From Tessaracoccus sp. OH4464_COT-324 (GTDB taxonomy: Bacteria; Actinomycetota; Actinomycetes; Propionibacteriales; Propionibacteriaceae): a DNA stretch of 64,000 bases. The notes under the pieces are model-generated. The model was not told the origin of the DNA and searched no databases. It was given only the letters and a program-made list of their open reading frames with translations. The translations under genes and the position numbers were made by a program. The number at the start of each line of letters is the position of its first letter. The stretch's first letter is position 1. Positions 46,032-55,353 of the stretch are shown one piece after another. The stretch is taken from assembly GCF_003932855.1 (NCBI RefSeq), contig NZ_RQYZ01000008.1, forward strand, positions 62,001 through 126,000, given 5' to 3'.

Positions 46032-47572
46032 CGAACCGAAAGCCGTTGCGCAGGGCGCTGGTGAGCGTTTACGACAAGACAGGACTCGTCGAGCTCGGGC
46101 AGACACTTGTGGAGGCGGGAGTGGAGATCGTTTCCACGGGCTCCACTGCGCGAAGACTGAGCGAGGCGGGTGTCCCGGTGACGCCCGTGGAACAGGTGAC
46201 GGGTTTCCCAGAATGCCTGGATGGGCGGGTCAAGACGCTGCACCCGAAGATCCACGCCGGAATCCTGGCGGACCTGCGCCTCGAATCGCACGTCGAGCAG
46301 CTGCGCGAGTTGGGTATCGCGACGTTCGACGTGGTGATCACAAACCTGTACCCCTTCGTCGAGACGGTGGCCTCCGGAGCCGACGTTGACGAAACCATTG
46401 AGCAGATCGACATCGGCGGCCCGACGATGGTGCGCGCCGCCGCCAAGAACCACGCCTCGGTGGCGATCATCACCTCCGCTCACCAGTACGCTGGGCTACG
46501 CGAGGCGCTCGCGGCGGGCGGTTACACCTTCGAGGAGCGTCGAGAGCTGGCGGCCCAAGCCTTCCGGCACACCGCCGCCTACGATGTCGCGGTGGCCACT
46601 TGGCTGGGGGAGCAGGCGAGCGACGACCAGTTCCCGCAGTGGTACGCCACCGTCTACGAGAAGGTGGCGGACCTGCGTTACGGCGAGAACTCCCATCAGC
46701 GCTCCGCGCTCTACACCGAGCCGGGGCGCATCGGACTGGCGGAGGCGCAGCAGCTGCATGGCAAGGAGATGAGCTACAACAACTACGTCGACGCCGACGC
46801 GGCCCACCGTGCAGCCTACGATTTCGATCAGCCTGCGGTGGCGATCATCAAACACTCCAACCCGTGCGGGATCGCCGTCGGGTCGGACATCGCCGAGGCT
46901 CACCGGAAGGCGCACGCCTCGGATCCGGTTTCCGCCTTCGGCGGGGTGATCGCCTGCAACCGCCCCGTCTCCAAGGAGATGGCTGAGCAAGTGGCGGAGA
47001 TCTTCACGGAGGTCATCGTCGCGCCCGGCTACGAGCAGGGGGCGGTCGAGGCGCTGGCGGCGAAGAAAAACATCCGCATCCTCATGTCCTTCGGGCGTGC
47101 TGAGCAGCGCATTGAGGGGCGCGAAATCTCGGGCGGCCTGCTACGCCAGCAGCCGGATGCGCTCGACGCGGAGGGGGACGCGCCGGAGCGCTGGCGGCTG
47201 GTGGCTGGGCCGGCCGCTGACGAGGCCACGCTGGCAGACCTACTCTTCGCTTGGCGGGCGGTGCGCGCGGTCAAGTCGAACGCGATCCTGCTGGCCAAGG
47301 ACGGCGCCTCGGTCGGCGTCGGCATGGGACAGGTGAATCGCGTCGATTCCTGCCACCTGGCGGTTTCCCGGGCAGGCGGGCGGGCGGCCGGTTCGGTGGC
47401 GGCCTCCGACGCCTTCTTCCCGTTCGCCGACGGCCCACAGGCGTTGATCGAGGCCGGAGTCACCGCGATCGTCCAGCCCGGCGGTTCCGTGCGCGACCAG
47501 GAGGTGATCGAGGCAGCGCAGGCAGCCGGGATCACCATGTACTTCACCGGCACCCGACATTTCTTCCACTAG
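46028..47572 (+). CDS. purH: AICAR formyltransferase/IMP cyclohydrolase
   Basis: 514 aa bifunctional enzyme for the last two steps to IMP. N-terminal MGS-like cyclohydrolase (residues 1-~195): [39 protein letters not shown]-terminal transformylase: [13 protein letters not shown], the catalytic KHSNPCGIA and [21 protein letters not shown], ending [10 protein letters not shown] as usual. GTG start inside the purN stop. Confidence 0.97.
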   Translation: MTNRKPLRRALVSVYDKTGLVELGQTLVEAGVEIVSTGSTARRLSEAGVPVTPVEQVTGFPECLDGRVKTLHPKIHAGILADLRLESHVEQLRELGIATFDVVITNLYPFVETVASGADVDETIEQIDIGGPTMVRAAAKNHASVAIITSAHQYAGLREALAAGGYTFEERRELAAQAFRHTAAYDVAVATWLGEQASDDQFPQWYATVYEKVADLRYGENSHQRSALYTEPGRIGLAEAQQLHGKEMSYNNYVDADAAHRAAYDFDQPAVAIIKHSNPCGIAVGSDIAEAHRKAHASDPVSAFGGVIACNRPVSKEMAEQVAEIFTEVIVAPGYEQGAVEALAAKKNIRILMSFGRAEQRIEGREISGGLLRQQPDALDAEGDAPERWRLVAGPAADEATLADLLFAWRAVRAVKSNAILLAKDGASVGVGMGQVNRVDSCHLAVSRAGGRAAGSVAASDAFFPFADGPQALIEAGVTAIVQPGGSVRDQEVIEAAQAAGITMYFTGTRHFFH

Positions 47573-47579
47573 GAGCGAC

Positions 47580-48431
47580 ATGACCGCACAGAAACTCGAC
47601 GGTAAGGCCACGGCCGCGCAGATCAAGGCTGAACTCGCTGAGCGAGTGGCGGCGTTGAGCGCCCGGGGAGTCGTTCCCGGCCTGGCGACGGTGCTCGTCG
47701 GTGAGGATCCTGCCAGCCAGAACTACGTGCGTATGAAGCACCGCGACTGCGAGGAGGTTGGGATTCGCTCCATCCGGGTGGAGCTGCCTGGCGACGCCAC
47801 CGCGGCCCAGCTGGAGGACGCGATCCGGGGACTGAACGCCGACGAGGGGTGCACCGGTTACATCGTCCAGCTGCCCATCCCGCGTCACCTGGACGAAAAC
47901 TGGGCGCTTTCGCTCATCAACCCGGATAAGGACGTGGACGGCCTGCACCCGGTGAACCTTGGCAGGCTCGTGCTGAATGAGCCCGGGACCCTGCCCTGCA
48001 CCCCGCGCGGCATCGTCGAGTTGGTCCGCCGCCACGGCCTGGACTGGCGGGGGGCGGGGGTGTGCGTCGTGGGACGCGGCATCACCGTCGGCCGCCCGCT
48101 CGGGCTGATCCTCACTCGGCGCAGTGAGAACGCCACCGTGACGCTGTGCCACACCGGCACCAAGGACCTAGCCGAGCACACGCGCCGGGCGGACATCGTC
48201 GTCGCGGCGGCTGGGGTGCCCGGCATGATCACGGCCGATATGATCCGTCCCGGTGCCGTCTGCATCGACGTCGGTGTGAGCCGAGTGGCAGGCAAGACCG
48301 TCGGCGATCTAGCGGCCGACGTGTGGGAGCGGGCCGGCTGGGTGACCCCCAACCCGGGGGGCGTGGGGCCGATGACGCGGGCAATGCTACTCAGCAACGT
48401 TGTGGACCGCTGCGAAGCGCTGCATGCCTGA
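47580..48431 (+). CDS. folD: Methylenetetrahydrofolate dehydrogenase/cyclohydrolase
   Basis: 283 aa. [14 protein letters not shown] with the catalytic Lys (residues ~42-55), [25 protein letters not shown] and the NADP-binding [16 protein letters not shown]. It interconverts methylene- and formyl-THF, supplying the formyl donor of PurN and PurH just upstream. Overlaps the DUF3017 gene by 8 bp. Confidence 0.97.
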   Translation: MTAQKLDGKATAAQIKAELAERVAALSARGVVPGLATVLVGEDPASQNYVRMKHRDCEEVGIRSIRVELPGDATAAQLEDAIRGLNADEGCTGYIVQLPIPRHLDENWALSLINPDKDVDGLHPVNLGRLVLNEPGTLPCTPRGIVELVRRHGLDWRGAGVCVVGRGITVGRPLGLILTRRSENATVTLCHTGTKDLAEHTRRADIVVAAAGVPGMITADMIRPGAVCIDVGVSRVAGKTVGDLAADVWERAGWVTPNPGGVGPMTRAMLLSNVVDRCEALHA

Positions 48432-48723
48432 GTTGATGCCGGACCAGCCCGAGCGCCCGGCGGAAAGCCAGCCGGGTAGCCCGTGGGCCCTGCTGCTGGT
48501 GTTGCTTGCGCTGGCGGTGGGGTTCGGGTTCGCGTTGCTCGGGCACTGGCGTCGGGCGTCAATGTGCGTGGCGGGCGCGGTGGGCGTTGCGGGTATCCTC
48601 CGGATGGCGCTGCCCAGGCAGCGGGCCGGTCTGCTCGTCGTGCGGAGCTTCGCATTTGACCTGGTGGTGTATTTCGGGCTGGCTGCGGCGATCTGTGTTG
48701 CCGCCCTGGTGGTGCCCGCCTGA
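48424..48723 (+). CDS. DUF3017 small membrane protein
   Basis: 99 aa with three hydrophobic segments (about residues 20-40, 43-62, 72-97). [25 protein letters not shown] is the conserved core of the actinobacterial DUF3017 family, which habitually follows folD. Function unknown. ATG 48424 overlaps the folD stop region. Confidence 0.8.
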   Translation: MPELMPDQPERPAESQPGSPWALLLVLLALAVGFGFALLGHWRRASMCVAGAVGVAGILRMALPRQRAGLLVVRSFAFDLVVYFGLAAAICVAALVVPA

Positions 48724-48740
48724 GAGGTTCTGCGCGCGGC

Positions 48741-48746
48741 TACAAT
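48741..48746 (+). promoter_or_regulatory. Leaderless promoter of the VKOR gene
   Basis: TACAAT lies exactly 6 bases before GTG 48753. Confidence 0.5.
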
Positions 48747-48752
48747 CGGGGC

Positions 48753-49373
48753 GTGCAAGATGAGATGGATGCGTCCCGGCCGGACAGGATGGCTCCGGCC
48801 CTGCTCCTGGCCGTGGGGCTACTCGGCTTGGTGGCTTCTCTGATCCTGGCGCTGGACCAGTTGGTACTGGCGGCAAACCCAGAGGCGAAACTCGGCTGCT
48901 CGTTGAACTCGGTCTTCGACTGCGCGACCGTGGCGAATGACTGGGCGGCGCGTGCGCTGTTCGATGTGCCGAATGCCTTCTGGGGGTTGATGCTGCAACC
49001 CGTGATCGTCACCGTGGCAGCCGCGTTGCTGGGGGGGACTCGATTTCCCAGGTGGTTCATGACCGGGATGTGGCTGCTGCTGTTCGGTGCCGTGGGTTAC
49101 GCACACTGGCTGCTGGTCATGTCGACTTTCGTCATCCACGCGCTGTGCATCTGGTGCCTGACGCTCTTCGCGTGCACCGTTCTGGCCTGGTACGCCCTGA
49201 CCCGCCAGGTGATTCTGGCCGACGAGTTGCTCGCCCCGGCGGGGTTGGTCCGTGGGTTGTCGCGGGCCGTGTCCGGCGGTTGGTTGGAGATAGCGGTGGT
49301 CGCGTGGCTGGTCATCATCGTCGTGGTGGAGGCAGCGGTTTGGCTGCCCGGGTTGGGCGGAATCGGCTCTTAA
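48753..49373 (+). CDS. Vitamin K epoxide reductase family protein
   Basis: 206 aa with about five membrane helices. The loop cysteines are in CSLNSVFDCATV (residues ~50-61) and the active-site pair is CIWC (residues ~132-135). It would pass electrons to quinone while re-oxidising an extracytoplasmic thioredoxin/DsbA-like partner for disulfide formation. No thioredoxin domain is fused and no DsbA gene is adjacent. The GTG is supported by the -10 spacing; ATG 48765 is an alternative. Confidence 0.92.
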   Translation: MQDEMDASRPDRMAPALLLAVGLLGLVASLILALDQLVLAANPEAKLGCSLNSVFDCATVANDWAARALFDVPNAFWGLMLQPVIVTVAAALLGGTRFPRWFMTGMWLLLFGAVGYAHWLLVMSTFVIHALCIWCLTLFACTVLAWYALTRQVILADELLAPAGLVRGLSRAVSGGWLEIAVVAWLVIIVVVEAAVWLPGLGGIGS

Positions 49374-49407
49374 CCGAAGCTTTGGTCCAACCGATTGGCA
49401 GGCGCGG

Positions 49408-49413
49408 TAGAGT
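49408..49413 (+). promoter_or_regulatory. mdh -10 hexamer
   Basis: TAGAGT predicts a start near 49420 and a leader of about 29 bases with GAGAGG before GTG 49449. Confidence 0.45.
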
Positions 49414-49448
49414 CGGTCTCACAGACCCACGATCGAGAGGATTTTGAA

Positions 49449-50438
49449 GTGAGCACTGCCGCTCCCGTGAAGATCGCTGTGACCGGTGCCGCCGGCCAGA
49501 TTTGCTACAGCCTGCTGTTCCGCATCGCCAGCGGATCTCTGCTTGGTGATACCCCGATCGAGCTTCGCCTGCTGGAGATCACCCCGGCGCTCAAGGCCCT
49601 CGAAGGTGTCGTGATGGAGTTGGACGACTGCGCGTTCGGCAACCTGGTGAACATCGAGATCGGCGACGATCCGAAGAAGGTGTTCGAGGGGGTGAACATG
49701 GCCATGCTGGTGGGCGCCATGCCGCGCAAGGCCGGCATGGAGCGCGGCGACCTGCTGAGCGCCAACGGCGCCATCTTCACCCAGCAGGGTCGTGCGCTGA
49801 ATGAGGTCGCCGCCGACGACGTTCGCGTGCTCGTCACCGGCAACCCGGCGAACACCAACGCGCTGATCGCCATGAACAACGCCCCCGACATCCCCAACGA
49901 GCGGTTCAACGCGCTCACGAGGCTCGACCACAACCGTGCCATCTCTCAGCTGGCCGCGAAGGTGGGTTGTCCGGTCACCGACATCAAGCACATGACCATC
50001 TGGGGCAATCACTCGGCTACGCAGTACCCCGACCTGTTCAATGCCAAGGTGGGAGGTAAGAACGCCGCCGAGCTGGTGGGCGACCAGGACTGGCTGGAGA
50101 ACACTTTCATCCCGACGGTGGCCAAGCGGGGCGCCGCCATCATCGAGGCCCGCGGGCTGTCCTCGGCGGCTTCGGCGGCCAACGCCACCGTCGAGCACAT
50201 GCGCGATTGGGCGCTGGGCACCCCGGAGGGCGACTGGGTGTCGATGGCTGTCGTGTCGGACGGCTCCTACGGTGTGCCGGAGGGCCTGATCTCGTCGTTC
50301 CCGTGCACCGTGACCGACGGCAAGGTGGAGATCGTCCAGGGCCTGGAGATCAACGAGTTCTCCCGGGCCAAGATCGACGCCTCGGTCGCTGAGCTGGAGG
50401 ACGAGCGCAAGGCGGTCCAGGAGCTTGGGCTGATCTGA
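49449..50438 (+). CDS. mdh: Malate dehydrogenase
   Basis: 329 aa NAD-dependent enzyme of the MDH (not LDH-like) group. [19 protein letters not shown] is the NAD-binding start; [15 protein letters not shown] carries the substrate Arg pair; [18 protein letters not shown] and [12 protein letters not shown] (catalytic His) follow. It oxidises malate to oxaloacetate. Monocistronic, bounded by its own promoter and a 16-bp terminator. Confidence 0.97.
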   Translation: MSTAAPVKIAVTGAAGQICYSLLFRIASGSLLGDTPIELRLLEITPALKALEGVVMELDDCAFGNLVNIEIGDDPKKVFEGVNMAMLVGAMPRKAGMERGDLLSANGAIFTQQGRALNEVAADDVRVLVTGNPANTNALIAMNNAPDIPNERFNALTRLDHNRAISQLAAKVGCPVTDIKHMTIWGNHSATQYPDLFNAKVGGKNAAELVGDQDWLENTFIPTVAKRGAAIIEARGLSSAASAANATVEHMRDWALGTPEGDWVSMAVVSDGSYGVPEGLISSFPCTVTDGKVEIVQGLEINEFSRAKIDASVAELEDERKAVQELGLI

Positions 50439-50454
50439 GCGGAGCTGAAAGCCG

Positions 50455-50490
50455 AATGAGGTGAGGGCGGGAATCCGCCCTCACCTCATT
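50455..50490. terminator. Bidirectional terminator after mdh
   Basis: A perfect 16-bp stem (50455-50470 with 50475-50490) and 4-base GAAT loop. The AA start and TT end make it usable on both strands, between convergent mdh and the cupin gene. Confidence 0.85.
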
Positions 50491-50526
50491 TCACGTTGTT
50501 GTCCGATAGGCCGAGCAGCCGCCTGG

Positions 50527-50973
50527 TCAGTGCGGCTGCACGGTCCACGCCGGCGGCACATCGGTGCCGGCCTCCTCGTCGCGCTCCGAGTCTTCGAAGG
50601 TGGGATGAACGATGCCCTGGGCGTGGTGCACGGGGGCGTAGACGGCGTAGAGCTTGAGCGGCTCGTCGCCAGTGTTGAGCACGTCGTGCCAGATGCCTGC
50701 CGGAACTTGGATGGCCCAGCCGTCGCTGACTTCCTGACTGAAGTTCAGTTGGTCCTCGGCGGGACCCATCACGCAGCGGCCCTCACCGGCGTCAACCCGC
50801 AAGAACTGGTCGGTCTCGGGGTGCACCTCCAAGCCGATGGACTGGCCGGGCGGGATCGACATCAGAGTCACCTGCAGGTACTTGCCGGTCCACACGGTGG
50901 TGCGGTAGTTGCTGTTTGCGATGGTCGCGTCTTCGATATCGAACGCGTTGGGGTTGGGTCCGTTGTCCCTCAT
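50527..50973 (-). CDS. Cupin-domain protein
   Basis: 148 aa single cupin. Motif 1 PPGQSIGLEVHPETDQFLRVDAGEGRC has the HxE-like metal ligands (residues ~45-70). Motif 2 is AIQVPAGIWHDVLNTGDEPLKL. This subgroup is found in many bacteria as a stand-alone metal-binding cupin of unknown substrate. ATG 50973 has AGGAGGG three bases upstream. Confidence 0.88.
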   Translation of the reverse strand: MRDNGPNPNAFDIEDATIANSNYRTTVWTGKYLQVTLMSIPPGQSIGLEVHPETDQFLRVDAGEGRCVMGPAEDQLNFSQEVSDGWAIQVPAGIWHDVLNTGDEPLKLYAVYAPVHHAQGIVHPTFEDSERDEEAGTDVPPAWTVQPH

Positions 50974-51022
50974 CTGCCCTCCTGGAGTTTGCTGTGGTAC
51001 CAGTCTAGGCCTGTGGCGCAAT

Positions 51023-51068
51023 CCCGGGCGAGGAATCGGGCGGGGAACCTCGCCCGGGTTCCCCGCCC
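51023..51068. terminator. Two interleaved, mutually exclusive hairpins
   Basis: CCCGGGCGAGG (51023-51033) pairs with CCTCGCCCGGG (51048-51058), and GGGCGGGGAACC (51038-51049) pairs with GGTTCCCCGCCC (51057-51068). Both are perfect and share bases, so only one forms at a time. They lie 14 bases after the actP stop and about 50 bases before the cupin ATG, both on the minus strand. This is at least a terminator and possibly an attenuator. Confidence 0.6.
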
Positions 51069-51081
51069 AAGTCCCTGCGGG

Positions 51082-52701
51082 TCAGTGGTCGATCGCTCCT
51101 TCGGCGCCCGCTCCCGTCATGGAACGCACCTCCATCTCGGCGCCTTTGTCGGCGAACCTGTCGCCGTCGGGGCGCACCACCGAGCCCAGCCACCCCAGGA
51201 AGAAGCCAAGGGGCACTGAGACCAGCGAGGGGTTGTCGAGCGGGAACCAGGCGAAGTTGACGCCTTCGCCCAGCATCGAACCCTTCGCGCCGGAAACGGC
51301 GGGGGAGAAGATGATGAGCACCAGCGACGACACGAGCCCGCCATAGATCGACCAGATGGAGCCTGCGGTCGAGAACCGCTTCCAGTACAGGGAGTACAAG
51401 ATGGAGGGCAGGTTGGCCGAGGCGGCAACCGCGAAAGCGAGTGCGACGAGGAATGCGATGTTCATCTGCTTGGCGGCGATGCCACCGACGATGGCGAGCA
51501 GGCCGATGACGATCGACGTGGTGCGCGCCACCTTGACCTCGCGCGCCGGGTCGGCCCTGCCATCCTTGAGCACCGAGTTGTAGATGTCGTGGGCAAAGGA
51601 GGCGGAAGCGGTGATGGTCAGGCCAGCGACCACCGCCAGAATGGTCGCAAACGCGACACCGGCGATGACCGCCATCAGGATCTCGCCGCCCAGGTGGAAG
51701 GCGAGCGCGGGCGCTGCGGCGTTGGCTCCGCCGGGCATGCCGCGGATGGCGTCGGGGCCGACGAGCCAGGCGGCTCCGTAGCCGAGGATCATCGTCATCA
51801 GGTAGAAGGAACCGATCAGCCCGATTGCCCAGGTCACCGAGCTGCGGGCCTCCTTGGCCGTGGGCACGGTGTAGAAGCGCATCAGCACGTGCGGCAGACC
51901 GGAAGCGCCGAGCACCAGCGCGATGGACAGAGAGATGAAGCCCCACACGTTGTTGCCGTACTTGCTCATCGGCTGCAGGATTCGCTCGCCGATGCCGGTT
52001 TGGTTGGTGGAGTGGGTCTCGACGGCGTTGCTCAACAGCTGGGATACGTTGAAGCCGGTGTAGGCGAGGATCCACACGGTCATGATCAGCACTCCGGCGA
52101 TCAGCAGGATGGCCTTGATCATCTGCACCCAGGTGGTGCCCTTCATGCCGCCGATCAGCACGTAGGCCACCATGACGACGCCCACCACCGCGATGACCAG
52201 GGACTGCTGGAGATCTCCTTCGATGCCCAGCAACAGGGACACGAGGCCGCCTGCGCCGGCCATCTGGGCGAGCAGGTAGAAGAAGGAGACGGCCAGCGTG
52301 GACACTGCGGCCGCCATCCGCACGGGCTTCTGTTTCATACGGAACGACAACACGTCGGCCATGGTGTACTTGCCGGTGTTGCGCAGCGGCTCCGCGACGA
52401 GCAGCAGCGCCACCAGCCAGGCGACGAAGAATCCGATGGAGTAGAGGAAGCCGTCGTAGCCGTACAGCGCGACCGCACCCACGATGCCCAGGAATGAGGC
52501 TGCGGACAGGTAGTCGCCGGCGATGGCGAAGCCGTTTTGCCTACCGGAGAACTGGGCGCCGCCGGTGTAGAAGTCGCCGGACTTCTTCTTCTGCCCACCT
52601 TGGGTAACCCGCACCACAACGAACAGCGTGACCACGACGAAGGCGACGAAGATGGAAATGTTGATGATCGGGTTGCCGACCTGCGCCTCGAACAGATTCA
52701 T
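51082..52701 (-). CDS. actP: Sodium:solute symporter, acetate permease type
   Basis: 539 aa with about 13 hydrophobic segments, SSS family. FYTGGAQFSGRQNGFAIAGDYLSAASFLGI, VSFFYLLAQMAGAGGLVSLLLG and the SSS core GLPHVLMRFYTVPTAKEARSS are typical of ActP acetate/monocarboxylate:cation symporters. It overlaps a DUF485 gene by 4 bp, the standard yjcH-actP arrangement. The substrate could also be propionate or pyruvate. Confidence 0.92.
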   Translation of the reverse strand: MNLFEAQVGNPIINISIFVAFVVVTLFVVVRVTQGGQKKKSGDFYTGGAQFSGRQNGFAIAGDYLSAASFLGIVGAVALYGYDGFLYSIGFFVAWLVALLLVAEPLRNTGKYTMADVLSFRMKQKPVRMAAAVSTLAVSFFYLLAQMAGAGGLVSLLLGIEGDLQQSLVIAVVGVVMVAYVLIGGMKGTTWVQMIKAILLIAGVLIMTVWILAYTGFNVSQLLSNAVETHSTNQTGIGERILQPMSKYGNNVWGFISLSIALVLGASGLPHVLMRFYTVPTAKEARSSVTWAIGLIGSFYLMTMILGYGAAWLVGPDAIRGMPGGANAAAPALAFHLGGEILMAVIAGVAFATILAVVAGLTITASASFAHDIYNSVLKDGRADPAREVKVARTTSIVIGLLAIVGGIAAKQMNIAFLVALAFAVAASANLPSILYSLYWKRFSTAGSIWSIYGGLVSSLVLIIFSPAVSGAKGSMLGEGVNFAWFPLDNPSLVSVPLGFFLGWLGSVVRPDGDRFADKGAEMEVRSMTGAGAEGAIDH

Positions 52702-53051
52702 CGTGCGCTCCTCTCAAGTTCTTCACGCAGCTGGGTGGCCAGCGGGTCGACTTTGGTGTTCATGTGCCGGATGTAGAGCCAGGTGATCAGGAAGGTGGTG
52801 GCGAACTGAGCCAGCCCAAGCAGCAGACCCCAGGTCACGTGGCCGATCACGGGAGCGGACATGAATCCGGTGGCGAAGGTGGACAACAGGACGTAGGCGG
52901 CGTACCAGATCATGAAAGCTGCGGTCATCGGGAAGGCGAAACCGCGAAACACTTTCTTCAGGTGGGCGAACTCCGTGGAGTCCTGCACGCGCCGGAACTC
53001 GTCGGGTGGGATGGCACCGGCCTCACGGCCTTCGGGGTCTAGCTGGGACAT
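52698..53051 (-). CDS. DUF485 membrane protein (YjcH-like)
   Basis: 117 aa with two membrane helices (about 38-58 and 72-94) and the family pattern FRGFAFPMTAAFMIWYAAYVLLSTFATGFM. It is usually encoded just before actP and probably assists it. AAAGGAG precedes the ATG. The promoter TAAATT lies at the complement of 53079-53084. Confidence 0.9.
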   Translation of the reverse strand: MSQLDPEGREAGAIPPDEFRRVQDSTEFAHLKKVFRGFAFPMTAAFMIWYAAYVLLSTFATGFMSAPVIGHVTWGLLLGLAQFATTFLITWLYIRHMNTKVDPLATQLREELERSAR

Positions 53052-53078
53052 CCACTACTCCTTTGTGGTTGGCGTGTC

Positions 53079-53084
53079 AATTTA
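53079..53084 (-). promoter_or_regulatory. -10 hexamer of the DUF485-actP operon
   Basis: TAAATT on the minus strand lies 28 bases before the ATG. Further upstream an inverted repeat CTCGCAC/GTGCGAG (53115-53121/53145-53151) could serve a regulator of this operon. Confidence 0.4.
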
Positions 53085-53196
53085 GCTTGCAGCGAGAATG
53101 CCCGAACTTCGAGTCTCGCACAAGTGCTTTGGCCAGATTTCTTCGTGCGAGTCCCACCAACCCCCACGTGGCAGGCGGCCTGCCCGCCCGGTGCAA

Positions 53197-53202
53197 TACA
53201 GT
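53197..53202 (+). promoter_or_regulatory. Leaderless promoter of purU
   Basis: TACAGT lies exactly 6 bases before ATG 53209. Confidence 0.5.
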
Positions 53203-53208
53203 TGGCCC

Positions 53209-54045
53209 ATGGATCTCGTCTTGACCCTGCGCGCTGAAGACCGTCCCGGGATCGTGCATGCCATCACAGCGGGCATCGTCGCGGCCGGGGGCAATATCGT
53301 CGAATTGCAGCAATTCACCTCGCCGGATTCGGGGCAGTTCTTCACCCGAATCGAAGTGCAGGGGGCCGGCCACGACGATCTGGTCGCCGCCGTCGGTGAG
53401 CAGACCGCAGAGCTGCGGGCCACCTTCCAGGTGGATTATGCCGACCGCAAGACGCGCACCCTGGTGTTGGTCTCCAAAGCGGGTCATGCGCTGAACGAAC
53501 TCCTTTTCCGGACTCGCTCCGGTGGGTTGCCCATCGATGTGATCGGGGTGATGGCGAACCACGATGTGCTGGCGCCCATGGCAGAGTTCTATTCTGTGCC
53601 GTTCTGGCACGCCTACGTCAGCCCGGAAACCAAGGCGGATTTCGAGGCCGAGGTGCGCAGGGTGGTCGAGGAGCAGCAGGTGGAGCTGGTCGTTTTGGCG
53701 CGATACATGCAGATTCTTTCACCGGAGCTCTGCGATTTCCTCGCAGGCCGGGCCATCAACATTCACCACTCATTCCTGCCGGGATTCAAGGGAGCAAACC
53801 CGTATCGGCAGGCCCACACCCGAGGCGTCAAGCTGATCGGTGCGACCGCGCACTTTGTCACCAGCGACCTCGATGAGGGACCGATCATTGAGCAGAACGT
53901 TTCGCGCGTCGATCACTCGATGAGTGTTTCCAAGCTGGTCGGCAAGGGGCAGGCGCAGGAATCGCAGACGCTGGCCGAGGCCGTGCGGCTTTTCGCCGAG
54001 CACCGGGTGCTACTTGACGGCAGCCGCACGGTGATTTTCAGGTAG
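53209..54045 (+). CDS. purU: Formyltetrahydrofolate deformylase
   Basis: 278 aa. N-terminal ACT domain (DLVLTLRAEDRPGIVHAITA, residues 1-~80) followed by a PurN-like hydrolase domain: VIGVMANH, RAINIHHSFLPGFKGANPYRQA and SDLDEGPIIEQ. It splits 10-formyl-THF to formate and THF, balancing the one-carbon pool used by PurN/PurH. ATG 53209 is chosen because the ACT domain begins there and TAnnnT is correctly spaced; the frame is open further upstream. Confidence 0.96.
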   Translation: MDLVLTLRAEDRPGIVHAITAGIVAAGGNIVELQQFTSPDSGQFFTRIEVQGAGHDDLVAAVGEQTAELRATFQVDYADRKTRTLVLVSKAGHALNELLFRTRSGGLPIDVIGVMANHDVLAPMAEFYSVPFWHAYVSPETKADFEAEVRRVVEEQQVELVVLARYMQILSPELCDFLAGRAINIHHSFLPGFKGANPYRQAHTRGVKLIGATAHFVTSDLDEGPIIEQNVSRVDHSMSVSKLVGKGQAQESQTLAEAVRLFAEHRVLLDGSRTVIFR

Positions 54046-54054
54046 CGGTGTTCC

Positions 54055-55353
54055 GTGGGGCTCGACATAGCGCTCATCGCGCTTTTCATCCTCATCGGCG
54101 GTACCTTCGCCGCCGCTGAGATGGCCCTGATTTCGCTTCGTGACTCACAGGTCAGGCGGCTATCCAGCCGGGGCAAACGAGGCAAGGCCGTGGAGCGGCT
54201 GAGCGCCAACCCGAACAGCTTTTTATCCGCAGTGCAGATCGGGGTGACAGTTTCCGGATTCCTGTCCGCCTCGTTCGGCGCCTCCGCGATAGTGCCCGAG
54301 GTGGTGCCGCTGCTGATGGCGCTCAAGGTTCCGGAGAACGTGGCCGGTACTCTTGCGCTGGTGCTGCTCACCTTGGTGATCGCCTACTTCTCCATCGTCG
54401 TGGGCGAGCTGGCGGCGAAGCGACTGGCTATGCAGCGGGCGGAATCCTTCGCACTGGCGCTGGCGCCGCTGGTCGCGGGCATCGCCACGCTGATGAAGCC
54501 CGTGATCTGGTTGCTCGACGTGTCCACGAACGCGTTGGTGAGGGTGCTTGGCGGAGATCCGAGCCGGGCCCGGGAGGTGGTCACCGACGAGGAGTTGAGG
54601 CAGATGGTGTCCAGCTCGGAGACGCTCGGCCAGGAGGAGCGTCTGATCGTTGACGAGGTATTCCAAGCTGGCGAACTCAGCTTGCGCGAGGTGATGGTGC
54701 CGCGGACGGAGGTCGATTTCCTGCCTGCAAACATGCCCATCCAACAGGCCTATCGGGAGGTGCGTGGTGCCCCGCGCTCGCGTTACCCGGTCACGGACGG
54801 CACCACCGACCGGGTGCTGGGTTTCCTGCACGTTCGGGATTTGATGGATGTCGAAGGGGCTGCGCGCGGGGGCGATCTGCGCAGCATCGTTCGCCCGGTG
54901 CTCAACCTGCCGGAGACGGTGCGGATCCTGCACGCCCTCACCGCCATGCGCAAGGCCGGGTCGCATCTGGCCATCGTGCGCGACGAGTATGGGGGCACAG
55001 CCGGCATCGTCACCTTGGAAGACCTCATGGAGGAGTTGATCGGCGACATCACCGATGAGTATGACGTGCCGGGTGGGGCCCAGCCGACGGTCAACCAGGT
55101 TGATGGGTTGACGACGATAGAGGAGTTCGCTGACCTCAGCGGCTTCGTCATCCCGGAGGGCCCCTACGACACGGTGGCTGGTTATTTTATGGCTGTGCGA
55201 GGTGAGCTGCCCGAGTTGGGTGGGGCAGTGACGGTCTCGCTGCCGTCAGCGGGGGGAGGGGAGGAGTGCGCCCAGTTCACGTTCGAGGTCTCCCAGATGG
55301 ACGGCAGGCGCGCTTCGTGGTTCAACGTGCGTAGGGTGGGGGAAGATGTCTGA
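54055..55353 (+). CDS. CNNM/CBS-domain membrane protein (TlyC/CorC-like)
   Basis: 432 aa. DUF21/CNNM domain with about four helices (residues 1-~180: GGTFAAAEMALISL, SFLSAVQIGVTVSGFLSASFG). A CBS pair (~200-325: EVMVPRTEVDFLP, YGGTAGIVTLEDLMEELIGDI) and a CorC_HlyC-type domain (~345-430: GLTTIEEFADLSGFVIPEG) follow. Historically called hemolysin; relatives act in Mg2+/Co2+ homeostasis. GTG start. It overlaps the kinase-like gene by 8 bp. Confidence 0.92.
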   Translation: MGLDIALIALFILIGGTFAAAEMALISLRDSQVRRLSSRGKRGKAVERLSANPNSFLSAVQIGVTVSGFLSASFGASAIVPEVVPLLMALKVPENVAGTLALVLLTLVIAYFSIVVGELAAKRLAMQRAESFALALAPLVAGIATLMKPVIWLLDVSTNALVRVLGGDPSRAREVVTDEELRQMVSSSETLGQEERLIVDEVFQAGELSLREVMVPRTEVDFLPANMPIQQAYREVRGAPRSRYPVTDGTTDRVLGFLHVRDLMDVEGAARGGDLRSIVRPVLNLPETVRILHALTAMRKAGSHLAIVRDEYGGTAGIVTLEDLMEELIGDITDEYDVPGGAQPTVNQVDGLTTIEEFADLSGFVIPEGPYDTVAGYFMAVRGELPELGGAVTVSLPSAGGGEECAQFTFEVSQMDGRRASWFNVRRVGEDV

